From: Paenibacillus phocaeensis
Lineage (GTDB): Bacteria; Bacillota; Bacilli; Paenibacillales; Paenibacillaceae
Length of the DNA: 64,000 bases
Assembly: GCF_900021165.1 (NCBI RefSeq)
Contig: NZ_FCOQ01000039.1
Location: forward strand, 1-64,000
Direction of reading: 5' to 3'
Positions 52,301 through 60,521 of this stretch are shown piece after piece. Every line of letters starts with the position of its first letter. Positions within the stretch are counted from its first letter, which is position 1. The notes below the pieces were generated by a model that did not search any database, had not been told where the DNA came from, and was given only the letters and a program-made list of their open reading frames with translations. The translations under genes were made by a program, and so were the position numbers.

Positions 52301-52437
52301 CGCTTATCCTCCAGCGCCTCGCTTAATCCCGCCGCATCCACCGGCGTCATTCCTTGGGACCATTGGCGGACGATTCCCGGCTGCGGGCGTTCTCCGGGAT
52401 AAGGAAATTGCGGATCATAAAAAATGAGGTGTTTCAT
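49333..52437 (-). CDS. Large cytoplasmic clan GH-A glycoside hydrolase (GH42/GH5-like), 1034 aa
   Basis: No signal peptide, so it should act on imported sugars. Residues 1-230 look like a Rossmann/GATase-like domain (FLRRGGGLVSLGGAPF). Residues 240-345 form a beta-sandwich. The TIM barrel (about 355-720) has the acid/base Glu500 in WDLINEPSLF and the likely nucleophile Glu666 in LLVQETGIMY, as in retaining clan GH-A enzymes. Residues ~745-910 resemble a GH42 trimerisation (GATase-like) domain, and the C-terminus is a small beta-domain. The family number is not certain; specificity is unknown. It follows an ABC sugar importer in the same operon. Confidence 0.8.
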   Translation of the reverse strand: MKHLIFYDPQFPYPGERPQPGIVRQWSQGMTPVDAAGLSEALEDKRTASLVYLHGPYFPKAAWPALLGFLRRGGGLVSLGGAPFKNPVEDREGSWTELGEMTAYHQQLLIHEALAVDSAPIDRLVGTEELPLFVGKERLFKVSATYGLVLHVSKSRDIPAESGSNGPMDARIYPLLKGVSAADREVAAPAVLLEHTNGNFAGGRWIMINQQVDDAFWKEEGVAALGEWAEFCAAGVTEMWLKPTYASYQPGERAGLRLQLQRIRQKGWEDVDRSVAWRFSIDLKREGDHTAVWSTELVLEANVDVSFKVLTLPFDVEPGMYRITTEAVSSCGERRVLRQGFWGWDAKLLREGAPLVRDRDYFRKNGRPFPVVGMTYMTSDVSRKFVFLPNPDVWHRDMAAMKRAGINWIRTGLWTAWRNVMFADGHVSEEVLRAIDAFILTAKRWDLEVTFTFFAFTPEAWEGENPYLDPRSIEAQKRFLLTIVSRHRLSTNVNWDLINEPSLFDPRRIFAGPRRIGDRFERAAFREWLERRHGRIGTLQDRWNMTPDELSDFADATLPEPEEISFDIENMRLPRKNNRWIDYTLFTMEMHNRWIRELKQALTRAVPGQLITVGQDEALGRGPRPSPFFYAGETDYTTVHTWWLNDQLVWDSVFAKAPDRPLLVQETGIMYLEMPDNRAKRSESELKSILERKYAYAFATGGAGAVQWLWNTNYFMNNVNESNIGALRADGTEKPEADVSYDFGAFMDRISGVFEDRQMEEIAVVFPYSNDFSNRRFACEATAKTARVLAYELKVPFRGLGEYQLDSLDTFAPRLIIVPSPHNFCDEALERLIAHIESYGGVLLFTGPLGLDAYWKPTDRLSKVTGHRRLVNVQREEELLLQGQTYPVSFGQKRIGEVSAEVALGWEGAASEAAVFEIGKGKLLWCPLPVELGDRSEPVAALYAEAVALAGVAGNLRWLEGGQLPGVYGSLQRFAEGYLFTFVSEYGRDAAVEVENRVNGVRYRFNLDRGRSVLFATDEKGNVTASYRNIPVET

Positions 52438-52496
52438 GCGTCCTCCTTAAATTTGTGCTTTTCCGCCTTACATCCATCATGGGGTTCAGGCCAAGC

Positions 52497-53390
52497 CTAA
52501 CCCTTAACGGCACCAGCCACCATGCCCTTCATGATTTGCTCCTGAAAAATCAGGAAAACCACGATCGTCGGCAACACGGAAGTGGCCATGGCCGCCATCG
52601 TTAAGGCGTAATCTGTGCCGAATCCGTCCGAAAAGATCGACAAACCGAGCGGAATCGTTTTTAGGGACTGCTTGTTGATGAACACAAGAGCGAAAGCAAA
52701 GTCGTTCCAATAACGTAAAAATCCAAGTATGGCCACTGTGGATAAAGCCGGAAGCGTAAGAGGCAGCATCATGCGGACGAAAATGCCCCAATAGCCGACG
52801 CCATCCATGATGGCGGCTTCCTCAATTTCTTTCGGGATCGTGGACATATAAGCCGAAATGACAAATATGGCGATCGGCAGTTCAAAACAGGTATAAGGCA
52901 AAATCAAGGCCCAGTAAGTATTGAGAATCCCGACGTTTTTCATCATGATAAACAAAGGAACGAGGGTGCTGTGTATCGGGATCAGCATTCCGACCACGAA
53001 TAATCCGCTGATCAATCCTCGAAGGCGGAACGAAAATCTGCACAAGACGAAAGCCGTCAAAGCTCCCAAAAACAGGGTGAGCAGAATCGCCGAGACCGTT
53101 ACGATACTCGAGTTAATAGCGGCTCTTCCCATCCCGGCCAATTCCCAGGCCCGGGAAAAATTCTCGAAATTAATCGCCTTCGGCAGAGCAAATGGGTGCT
53201 CATAAAATTCCTGATTCGTCTTAAACGCGCTGATAAACAGCCAATAAAGTGGATATAACGTGACCAGCGCATAAGCGACCATCAACAGGTTGATGAGGTA
53301 TTCCAATCCTTTAGCCAGGAAAGACTTCTCCTCTAAGCTTCGGGGTCCAAGCAGACCTGGCTTGGGTTCGGACAACATGGAATCCGGCAT
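52497..53390 (-). CDS. Carbohydrate ABC transporter permease (MalG/MsmG type)
   Basis: A 297-residue permease with six membrane segments. The EAA loop reads IPKEIEEAAIMDGVGYWG, the form that docks a MsmK/MsmX-type shared ATPase. No ATPase gene is in the cluster, as is usual for CUT1 systems in Bacillota that share MsmX. A charged lead of ~28 residues precedes the first helix. It follows the partner permease by 14 bp. Confidence 0.88.
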   Translation of the reverse strand: MPDSMLSEPKPGLLGPRSLEEKSFLAKGLEYLINLLMVAYALVTLYPLYWLFISAFKTNQEFYEHPFALPKAINFENFSRAWELAGMGRAAINSSIVTVSAILLTLFLGALTAFVLCRFSFRLRGLISGLFVVGMLIPIHSTLVPLFIMMKNVGILNTYWALILPYTCFELPIAIFVISAYMSTIPKEIEEAAIMDGVGYWGIFVRMMLPLTLPALSTVAILGFLRYWNDFAFALVFINKQSLKTIPLGLSIFSDGFGTDYALTMAAMATSVLPTIVVFLIFQEQIMKGMVAGAVKG

Positions 53391-53404
53391 TCCCTTTCTC
53401 CTTT

Positions 53405-54280
53405 CTAAGCTTCCTTGTTTCTGAACAACAACTGGCTTACGACGATCAAGCCCCCGCTGATCACCACGATGGCGGTGGACACTGCCGAACCGTAGCCATA
53501 CCGGTACACGTTAAAGGTGTTGTTATACATATAGGTCGCAAGTAACTCCGTAGACTGGGCGGGTCCGCCGCCGGTCATGATAAAGACTTGGTCGAACGCC
53601 TTTAGGCTGCCCGCGATGCACATGACGATCACCACGTTGACGGTGCCGCGGATCATCGGCAAAGTCACATAGAACAACTTCTGGTACGGCTTCGTGCCAT
53701 CGATTTGGCAAGCATCCTCGATCTCGGACGGAATATTCTGAATCGCGGCGATGAACATAATGAGGTACGGACCTATGAAGTTCCAAATGATCGGAACGGA
53801 TACGGCGAGCATGTTCACTGACCGGTCGGACAACCAAGGCCGCGTCCAGGAACCTAGCCCGATATTCTCCAATACAGTGTTGACCAGTCCAAATTGCGGA
53901 TGGTAGATATAGCCCCAAATTAAACCGACAACTACAGTGGAGAGCACCATCGGCATAAATACGGCGCTGCGGATGAAGCGGTGGAGCGTGGTGTTCTTGC
54001 GCAGAAGCAATGCCAGTACCAGCGCGATGGGCACCTGGCCGAGAATGGAAGCCGCAACGATGATCAGATTATTTTTAAGGGCTCTCCAAAACACGGGATC
54101 GCTTAACGCCTCGCGGTAATTTTCCAACCCGACATAACTAAGCGGGCCAATCCCTCTCCAATCGAAGAAACCGTAGTACATGGACCAAAACACGGGGATG
54201 ATCACGAAAAAAGCGTAAAGAAGAAGGGAGGGGAGAAGCGCCAGGGTCACAAAGCGTTTGAAATGCATGGTCGATATCAT
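53405..54280 (-). CDS. Carbohydrate ABC transporter permease (MalF/UgpA type)
   Basis: A 291-residue permease with six membrane segments and the EAA loop IPSEIEDACQIDGTKPYQKL. It starts FKRFVTLALLPSLLLYAFFV, typical of CUT1 inner-membrane subunits. It pairs with the next permease and the upstream binding lipoprotein. The ATG at 54280 follows GGGGGAT; a second ATG 12 bp later is possible. Confidence 0.88.
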   Translation of the reverse strand: MISTMHFKRFVTLALLPSLLLYAFFVIIPVFWSMYYGFFDWRGIGPLSYVGLENYREALSDPVFWRALKNNLIIVAASILGQVPIALVLALLLRKNTTLHRFIRSAVFMPMVLSTVVVGLIWGYIYHPQFGLVNTVLENIGLGSWTRPWLSDRSVNMLAVSVPIIWNFIGPYLIMFIAAIQNIPSEIEDACQIDGTKPYQKLFYVTLPMIRGTVNVVIVMCIAGSLKAFDQVFIMTGGGPAQSTELLATYMYNNTFNVYRYGYGSAVSTAIVVISGGLIVVSQLLFRNKEA

Positions 54281-54372
54281 GGGAATCCCCCTCTAACATA
54301 TTGGGACAAACGGTAGTCTAGTCTAATTTCATAACTTCCATTGCGGTTTTACAGATTAACTAAAGTCCCAGC

Positions 54373-55692
54373 TTAATACTTTTGCGCATCCTGCACACTA
54401 TCGGCAATCGCGGCCGGATCGCCCCCCATCATTAGCTCCTGCAACCCGTTGTTCAGGGCTTCCGTCGTGGCGGAGGACATGTAGGCGTCATATACCGGAC
54501 TAAACGGAACACTGGAAACCAAGTCATATGCTTTCGTAAACAACGGCGTTACTTTGGAAGCGTCGATATCCACTTTATAGTTAACCAAAATGTTGCTTTC
54601 GGCGATGGCTTTTTGCGCCTCAGGCCCACTGATCGCGTAGATCAAATCAAGCGCAGCATCCCGCGCTGCCCCTTCAACGTTTTTGTTCAAGGCGAAACCG
54701 GTACCCGTCGATGCGGATAGCGACTTCGCTTCGCCCTTGCCGTTCGGAATGGCTGGGAATACCGTAACGCCGATTTTATCCAGGAACGATTCGGAAGCGG
54801 TCGAAGCGAGGTTCGTCAATGTCCAGTTTCCGCCCATAGTCATCGCCGCTTGCTCTTGCGAGAACAACTGCTCGGCTTGGGCGTTATCGATGGAGTTGGC
54901 TCCATCCTGGAAGGCAGCGGCATCCACAAGCTGTTTAAAATACGTCAGGGCTTGGACGAAATCGGGATCCGTAAAGGATGCTCCTTCCCCCTTAACCGCG
55001 TTCAGGAACCACTCCGAACCGGTCACCCGGTCGCCCAAGGTCGACAAGATCGTGGAGTTGGCCACCCAATTCGCTTTGTTGCCTAGCGCAAACGGGATAA
55101 TATCATTGTCGTTAAACGTTTGGATCGCCGCCATTAGTTCATCCCAGGTTTCAGGAACCCTCACGTTATACTTTTCGAACAACTCGATGTTGTAATAAAG
55201 AATGGAAGAAGGAGACAAGTTGACCGGCGCAGCATAAGCTTTGCCTTCGAATGTAAGTGCGTCGAACGCGCCGGGAAGGAAATGGTCGGTCCACTCCGCT
55301 TGATGCGCGGCGAAAAGATCGTCAATCGGCTGAATCAAGCCACCGTTATAGAACTCGGCAATCATGCTTCCGGGATTGGTCAGGAACACGTCTGGCAATT
55401 CCCCAGCCGCCGCTACCGTCTTCAGCCTTTGCTTGTAGCCGTCGGCTGGAATGGCCTGGATATCCAACTTCACTTCAGGATGTGCCGCAACGTATTGATC
55501 AATCAAGCCTCTCATCGTTTTAGCACGTTGGTCGTCGCCCGAAAAGTTGTGCCAGATGGAAAGAGAGACTTGCTCGTTGCCGCTGCCCGAAGCTGAGGAG
55601 TTGCTTGAGCCATTCTCTGCGTTCTTCCCTCCGCAAGCGGCCAATAAGACAACCATCATCGCGGTCAGACAAATGAACATCGTTTTTCTCAT
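54373..55692 (-). CDS. Sugar ABC transporter substrate-binding lipoprotein
   Basis: A 439-residue SBP_bac_1 lipoprotein. The signal peptide ends LLAAC (Cys20), followed by a Gly/Ser/Asn linker. The fold shows VSLSIWHNFSGDDQRAKTMRG, QAAMTMGGNWTL and the C-terminal EALNNGLQELMMGG. It is the receptor of the importer encoded downstream. It lies 97 bp after the response regulator gene, consistent with separate or sensor-dependent expression. Confidence 0.9.
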   Translation of the reverse strand: MRKTMFICLTAMMVVLLAACGGKNAENGSSNSSASGSGNEQVSLSIWHNFSGDDQRAKTMRGLIDQYVAAHPEVKLDIQAIPADGYKQRLKTVAAAGELPDVFLTNPGSMIAEFYNGGLIQPIDDLFAAHQAEWTDHFLPGAFDALTFEGKAYAAPVNLSPSSILYYNIELFEKYNVRVPETWDELMAAIQTFNDNDIIPFALGNKANWVANSTILSTLGDRVTGSEWFLNAVKGEGASFTDPDFVQALTYFKQLVDAAAFQDGANSIDNAQAEQLFSQEQAAMTMGGNWTLTNLASTASESFLDKIGVTVFPAIPNGKGEAKSLSASTGTGFALNKNVEGAARDAALDLIYAISGPEAQKAIAESNILVNYKVDIDASKVTPLFTKAYDLVSSVPFSPVYDAYMSSATTEALNNGLQELMMGGDPAAIADSVQDAQKY

Positions 55693-55789
55693 TTCTTGCC
55701 CTCCTTTTGAATGTCTTTACAATGATTATTTTAAGATGGGCAAAGAGCCAGGGTAAGGGGCGGATGTCAAGATCAAGGGGGGGCATCTT

Positions 55790-57286
55790 TCAGCTTTGTT
55801 CCCGGAAACCTGACGGTGTTTGTCCGGTATGCCTCCTGAACAGCCGTTTGAAATGTTTCAGATCGCTGTAGCCGACCTGATTAGCAACATCGCCAATCTT
55901 GGCAGGAGTTTCCCGAAGGATGGCCATGGCCTTTTCCATTCTCTCGCGGACCACGAATTCGCTAAAGTTCTCGCCGGTCTCCCGCTTGAACATTTCACTC
56001 AAATAGTTGGGATGGATATGCACATGACCGGATACTTCGCCAAGGGAAAGATTTCCATCCAAATGATCCCGTACGTACGTGATCGCCTTTTGAATATGGG
56101 AGGTTTTCCCGGAAAATAGCGCCATGTACAATTCCATAATCCGGACTAATTGTCCGGTAAAGGTCTCTCCCGTAAATGGACGGTTTGTCGTTTCGGACTC
56201 GTCTTTGCTCACACCGACCTGTCCAGACTTGCCCAAGGAATCGGCCACCCGTTCCAGCCAGCGGTAACCAGCAATGACCACCGATTGGAGATAGGTTTGC
56301 AACGAAGCGGGCGTAAGCTGCGCATCGCTTCGAAGGTTCTCCAACAGTTCTTTCGCCCATCGCCCAACTTCCTGCGGGTTTCTACCTTTCAGCACCGCGA
56401 TGAGCCCGGCTTCTTCCTGTTGGCTGCAAAGCGTCCTGCCCCCCTTGCGCCCCTCGATTTGTTCAAAAGCGATATGTCGTTCCCCTTTCAAAATCCATCT
56501 GAACTCCAGAGCGGCGGCCGCTTCGCTCCAAGAGCGATTTAAGGCTTCCAGGTCATAGGCGACACCGCCCGAACCTGAAATCAAGCGGACATGCAGCGCT
56601 CGTTCCAGCTCGGCCAGCTTGCTTCCCGGAAGTTCCTCTCCGGGCAAAGCCAGCACAACCATCACCCACTGATACGCGTCCTCGATCATTATATTTCCAA
56701 AGGTGTGTTTGAGCCGTTCACCGATTTCGGCGGAGCTGATTTCGAAGGAATCGTCTACGGATACGATCAATACCCGCAAGGCGGCTCCTCCAGCGGCAAC
56801 TTCCTGCAAGAAAGGGTAACATTGCAGCAGGGTCCTCTTTTCCTCCGGCTTAAGCACCGCCCTGGTCAGCAGGGCTTTCTCCAACAGCTTGGAGGCCCCT
56901 CGTCGATTCTGCTTGTCCAAAATAACCTGCCGCATTCGGTTGGCCACTTCGAGAATATCTTCCGGCTGGCATGTCTTTAACAAATAGTCGCTCACTCCGT
57001 CCCGCAATGCTTGCTGGGCATACTGAAACTCGTCGTAACCCGACAATATGACAACCTGCATTTCCGGATACGATGCTTTAGCTTCTTTGGCTAGCTCCAG
57101 CCCGCTTTTACCGTTCATCCGAATATCGGTGAAAATAATGTCCGGGCGTTCCGTCGGAATACGTCCCAGCGCTTCCTCTGCCGATTCTGCCGGCATCAGC
57201 AACTCAAAACCCTTGTCCTGCCAATCGACGGCTAATCTGATGCCCTCCCGGATGATCAATTCGTCGTCAACGATTAGCACTTTCAT
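55790..57286 (-). CDS. AraC-type response regulator (YesN-like)
   Basis: A 498-residue two-component regulator. The receiver has phospho-acceptor Asp54 in IIFTDIRMNGKSG. A long central region follows, then a C-terminal AraC HTH pair (LSLGEVSGHVHIHPNYLSEMF and IGDVANQVGYSDLKHF, ending FRRHTGQTPSGFREQ). Such YesN proteins activate adjacent sugar ABC importers. The ATG at 57286 follows GGAGG and overlaps the kinase gene by 4 bp. Confidence 0.92.
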   Translation of the reverse strand: MKVLIVDDELIIREGIRLAVDWQDKGFELLMPAESAEEALGRIPTERPDIIFTDIRMNGKSGLELAKEAKASYPEMQVVILSGYDEFQYAQQALRDGVSDYLLKTCQPEDILEVANRMRQVILDKQNRRGASKLLEKALLTRAVLKPEEKRTLLQCYPFLQEVAAGGAALRVLIVSVDDSFEISSAEIGERLKHTFGNIMIEDAYQWVMVVLALPGEELPGSKLAELERALHVRLISGSGGVAYDLEALNRSWSEAAAALEFRWILKGERHIAFEQIEGRKGGRTLCSQQEEAGLIAVLKGRNPQEVGRWAKELLENLRSDAQLTPASLQTYLQSVVIAGYRWLERVADSLGKSGQVGVSKDESETTNRPFTGETFTGQLVRIMELYMALFSGKTSHIQKAITYVRDHLDGNLSLGEVSGHVHIHPNYLSEMFKRETGENFSEFVVRERMEKAMAILRETPAKIGDVANQVGYSDLKHFKRLFRRHTGQTPSGFREQS

Positions 57287-59037
57287 GATTCCGCCTCCTT
57301 TGGGTTCGGGATGACAAAGGATACCTTTGTCCCCACACCGGCGCGGCTGTTTAGCTCCAACCCGCACCCGATTCCGTAATGCAGCATTAAACGTTGGTGG
57401 ACGTTGCGCAGCCCATAGCTTCCCTGATTGATGACAATCTCACGTTCCAAATTAGATTCCAACAGCAGCCGCCTCAGTTCGGATAGTTTGCTTTCATCCA
57501 TCCCGGCACCGTCGTCGGACACCGTAAACCGGATGCCGGTCTCGAATTTCTCGACCTGAACATCAATTCGTCCCGGCCCTTCTTTCTTCAGCACGCCATG
57601 CAATATGGCGTTTTCAATCAATGGTTGCAGCAGTAACTTAAGCATCGTTTGATCCATTAAAACCGGGTCTACCCGGATTTGGAAATCAAACCTGTCAGAA
57701 TAGCGGGTTGATTGAATATTGATATAACACTGTGCATGTTCGATCTCCTGCCTTATGGTGCAGTATTCACCTCCGCCATTCAGGCTAAAGCGGAGAAATT
57801 TGCTGAGCGAACCTACCATTCTTGCTATTTTATAATCTTTATTTATCAAAGCCAGCCAATTGATCGAAGACAGCGTATTGTACAAAAAATGAGGATTGAT
57901 CTGCGCCTGCAAGGCCAATAGATCCGCTTCCTTCTTCAATGCTTCGTTGCGCTTGACCTGATCGGTCAGATTCCTGATCCGTTCGGTTAGCCTGTTGTAG
58001 CTGCGCATAAGTTGTCCTACCTCGTCCATAGCCGAAACCGGCAGCAGTGGAATCGGCTTCTCCGGATTGGCCGAATTCAGATATTTGACCAGCGCGGATA
58101 ACGGCTTGGTTACCCTTGAAACGAGTAGTATCAAAAAGGCGAAGGACAGCAAAATAGCGATAAGGACCGCAAAACCGGTCAAGGACAACACGTAGCGATT
58201 CTGGGAGCTGTATTCATCAAATGGAATGACACCCACCAGCGTCCAGTTCATAGACGGAATTTTATAATAGAGCACAGTGTTCTCTTTCCCACCGCTGTTA
58301 AATGCTCCCTCCACGGATGTCTGGGCTGGAAAATCCGGCAAAATGCTGTTGATCGGTCGATAAAGGTTCGCGGTATCCGTACTGGAAATGATATTCTGGG
58401 CTTCGTCCAGAAGAAGGATATAACCGTTTCCTTCCAAATCCGAGCTTCCGAGCATTTTGGCGATGACCGTCTCGTCTAGGCTGATCGTCATCTCTCCAAT
58501 GTACCGGTAGTTGCCGATTTGCTGAATTGGACGCATCAAGGATATCACCCGTTTTCTGCCTGTTGCCGTCACGTCTTCATATAGCGAAGTCCAGGTTTTT
58601 CCACCAATCATGGTCGAATGACCGGTTTTTGTCGGGTAACCGCTCTTTAAGATGGTGGTCTGGGCAATGGTCGTTTCTTGATCAAAGGAACGAATTTCGA
58701 TATTGGCGACGTAATCTTTGGTATAGGCCAGGTTCATCAGGAAACCGTAAATGGAGGACTGTACCAACGAACCGGTTCGCGTACCGCTGAGGTAATCCTG
58801 AATAGTGTCATCCCCGATCAGAAAAATCGACATATTTTCTACGTCTTTGGTCATCAATTCAAGTTGGGTGCGGATTTGCCGTAGCGTATTCATGCCGGCT
58901 TGCTTCGCTTTGTCCTCTGAAATTCCCGTGGCGATCCGGTAAGAAAAAATACCAAAGCACAACAGCGGCAATACGGTCGACACCATCACCATCAGCGAAA
59001 GTTTATGCTTCAAAGAACGGCCGAAAAAACGCCCCAT
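57283..59037 (-). CDS. Sensor histidine kinase (YesM-like)
   Basis: A 584-residue kinase. A transmembrane helix near residues 14-36 is followed by a large extracellular dCache-like sensor region (40-285), a second helix (286-307), a HAMP domain, and the His_kinase/HATPase core with His383 in QINPHFLYNTL, LLLQPLIENAILHG and VSDDGAGMDE. It likely senses an extracellular saccharide or stress and phosphorylates the YesN-like partner. The ATG at 59037 follows GGGGGA. Confidence 0.92.
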   Translation of the reverse strand: MGRFFGRSLKHKLSLMVMVSTVLPLLCFGIFSYRIATGISEDKAKQAGMNTLRQIRTQLELMTKDVENMSIFLIGDDTIQDYLSGTRTGSLVQSSIYGFLMNLAYTKDYVANIEIRSFDQETTIAQTTILKSGYPTKTGHSTMIGGKTWTSLYEDVTATGRKRVISLMRPIQQIGNYRYIGEMTISLDETVIAKMLGSSDLEGNGYILLLDEAQNIISSTDTANLYRPINSILPDFPAQTSVEGAFNSGGKENTVLYYKIPSMNWTLVGVIPFDEYSSQNRYVLSLTGFAVLIAILLSFAFLILLVSRVTKPLSALVKYLNSANPEKPIPLLPVSAMDEVGQLMRSYNRLTERIRNLTDQVKRNEALKKEADLLALQAQINPHFLYNTLSSINWLALINKDYKIARMVGSLSKFLRFSLNGGGEYCTIRQEIEHAQCYINIQSTRYSDRFDFQIRVDPVLMDQTMLKLLLQPLIENAILHGVLKKEGPGRIDVQVEKFETGIRFTVSDDGAGMDESKLSELRRLLLESNLEREIVINQGSYGLRNVHQRLMLHYGIGCGLELNSRAGVGTKVSFVIPNPKEAES

Positions 59038-59285
59038 AATAATTCCCCCATTCATCTTATGTATGCGCTACCAATATACTTTAAATGTGAGAAAAAATTA
59101 CATATAATTGACTTTCGACATTTTATTTTGTCTATCATAGCATCTTTTTTGAGTTTTATAGAGGGGAAAGCATTTCTATCTTCACATACATGACATGAAC
59201 ATGACACGATAATCCCCCTGCTCCATGCCAGTGAACTATCCCCTCCGACTTTGTCAAAAGGCGTTATGATCGGGAGACAGACATA

Positions 59286-59325
59286 CAAAAGAGGCCTTCA
59301 AACCGTATTCACGGTGTTGAAGGCC
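59286..59325 (-). terminator. Terminator of the EamA gene
   Basis: Stem GGCCTTCAA / TTGAAGGCC with inner CCGT/ACGG pairs. On the minus strand it is followed by TCTTTTG. A T-tract on the other side (CTTTTTAT near 59333) may also allow plus-strand termination. Confidence 0.75.
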
Positions 59326-59373
59326 CCGTATGCTTTTTATCGTCGGATAATAATGTGGCGAAAAGCTGCCCCA

Positions 59374-60327
59374 TCAAAGCGCCGTCCCCTCCGTCTTCCC
59401 CTCCCGCTCCATTGCAAACACTGCGGGTACCTCAGGCTCAAGCGGGGGCGCCTCTTTGCCGTAACGAATGAAGATCCACACACCGCATAAGATGAGTACG
59501 CCCGCCGACAGCTGCAGCGGGGTCAAGCTTTCCTTCAGCAGCATCCAGGCTAACAGCGAAGCAAACACCGGCTCGCCGAGGACGGCCATCGATACGGCCG
59601 ATGCGCTGAGGTATTTCATCAGCCAGTTGAACAAATAATGCCCAAACAATGTCGGCACGATCGCCAGCAGCAGGAAAATCCCCCATTCGCGCGGCTCGTA
59701 ACCGGTAAATCGGATGCCCGCGGCAACGTTATAAACGGCCATCGATGTTCCGGCTACCGCGAACACAAGAAAATTGTAGACAAATGCACTGATCGTCTGC
59801 AGCAGTTGCTTGCCCACCAGGATGTGCACTGCGACCGCGACCGTCCCAAGCAGTGACAGCAGATCCCCGGTCACGGCTGCGCCGGACAAGGTGAAATCCC
59901 CGGAGCCGATGGCAATCGAGCCGATCAGTGCCAGCGCGACGCCGAGAATCATCGCTTTATTCATTTTGGCCCCGAACAGGAAGAACGACCCGAACATCAC
60001 GATAATCGGCTCCAGCGTCAGAATGACGGTGGAACTCGCAACCGTCGTCAGGCGAAGCGATCCCATCCATAACAGGAAATGCAGCCCCAGCATAAGCCCG
60101 GAAAACAAAAGGCGCCCCCATTGCTTACGTGTCAGGCGCGCAATCTCTCCCCGATAGCTCCACAGCAGAGGCAGCATTAAGAAGTTCGTCAAATACATCC
60201 GATACATCGCAATCACCGAAACTTCAGCGTTGGACCAGCGGATGAAAATAGAAGAAAACGAGATGGCGATAATGCCGATCACATACAGAATCTCATATTT
60301 GCCCATGGACTTGGTGTTGGTATGCAT
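59374..60327 (-). CDS. EamA/DMT-family transporter
   Basis: A drug/metabolite-type transporter with ten hydrophobic segments, two EamA repeats, and the loops ISFSSIFIRWSNAEVS and GEPVFASLLAWMLLKESLTP at equivalent positions. It likely exports a small metabolite; none can be named. The start is uncertain: MHTNTKSMGKYEIL (60327) is chosen but lacks a clear ribosome site, and a TTG at 60381 extends it by 18 residues. Length with the chosen start is 317. Confidence 0.85.
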   Translation of the reverse strand: MHTNTKSMGKYEILYVIGIIAISFSSIFIRWSNAEVSVIAMYRMYLTNFLMLPLLWSYRGEIARLTRKQWGRLLFSGLMLGLHFLLWMGSLRLTTVASSTVILTLEPIIVMFGSFFLFGAKMNKAMILGVALALIGSIAIGSGDFTLSGAAVTGDLLSLLGTVAVAVHILVGKQLLQTISAFVYNFLVFAVAGTSMAVYNVAAGIRFTGYEPREWGIFLLLAIVPTLFGHYLFNWLMKYLSASAVSMAVLGEPVFASLLAWMLLKESLTPLQLSAGVLILCGVWIFIRYGKEAPPLEPEVPAVFAMEREGKTEGTAL

Positions 60328-60521
60328 AAGTGGCCGGGTCCCAGCTTTCCGTTTGATTTTGTCGGTTGCATTGGGTTGCAAACCCCTTCATTATAGCGGA
60401 GTTAGGGCGGTTCCTCAATCGGTTTCTTTACGCCGTCTCCCCCCTGTGCTACATTTGGGATAACTTGGCCGTATGGCTGAAAACGGACTATATCCCATCC
60501 CATAACTTGGAGGTACTCCCC

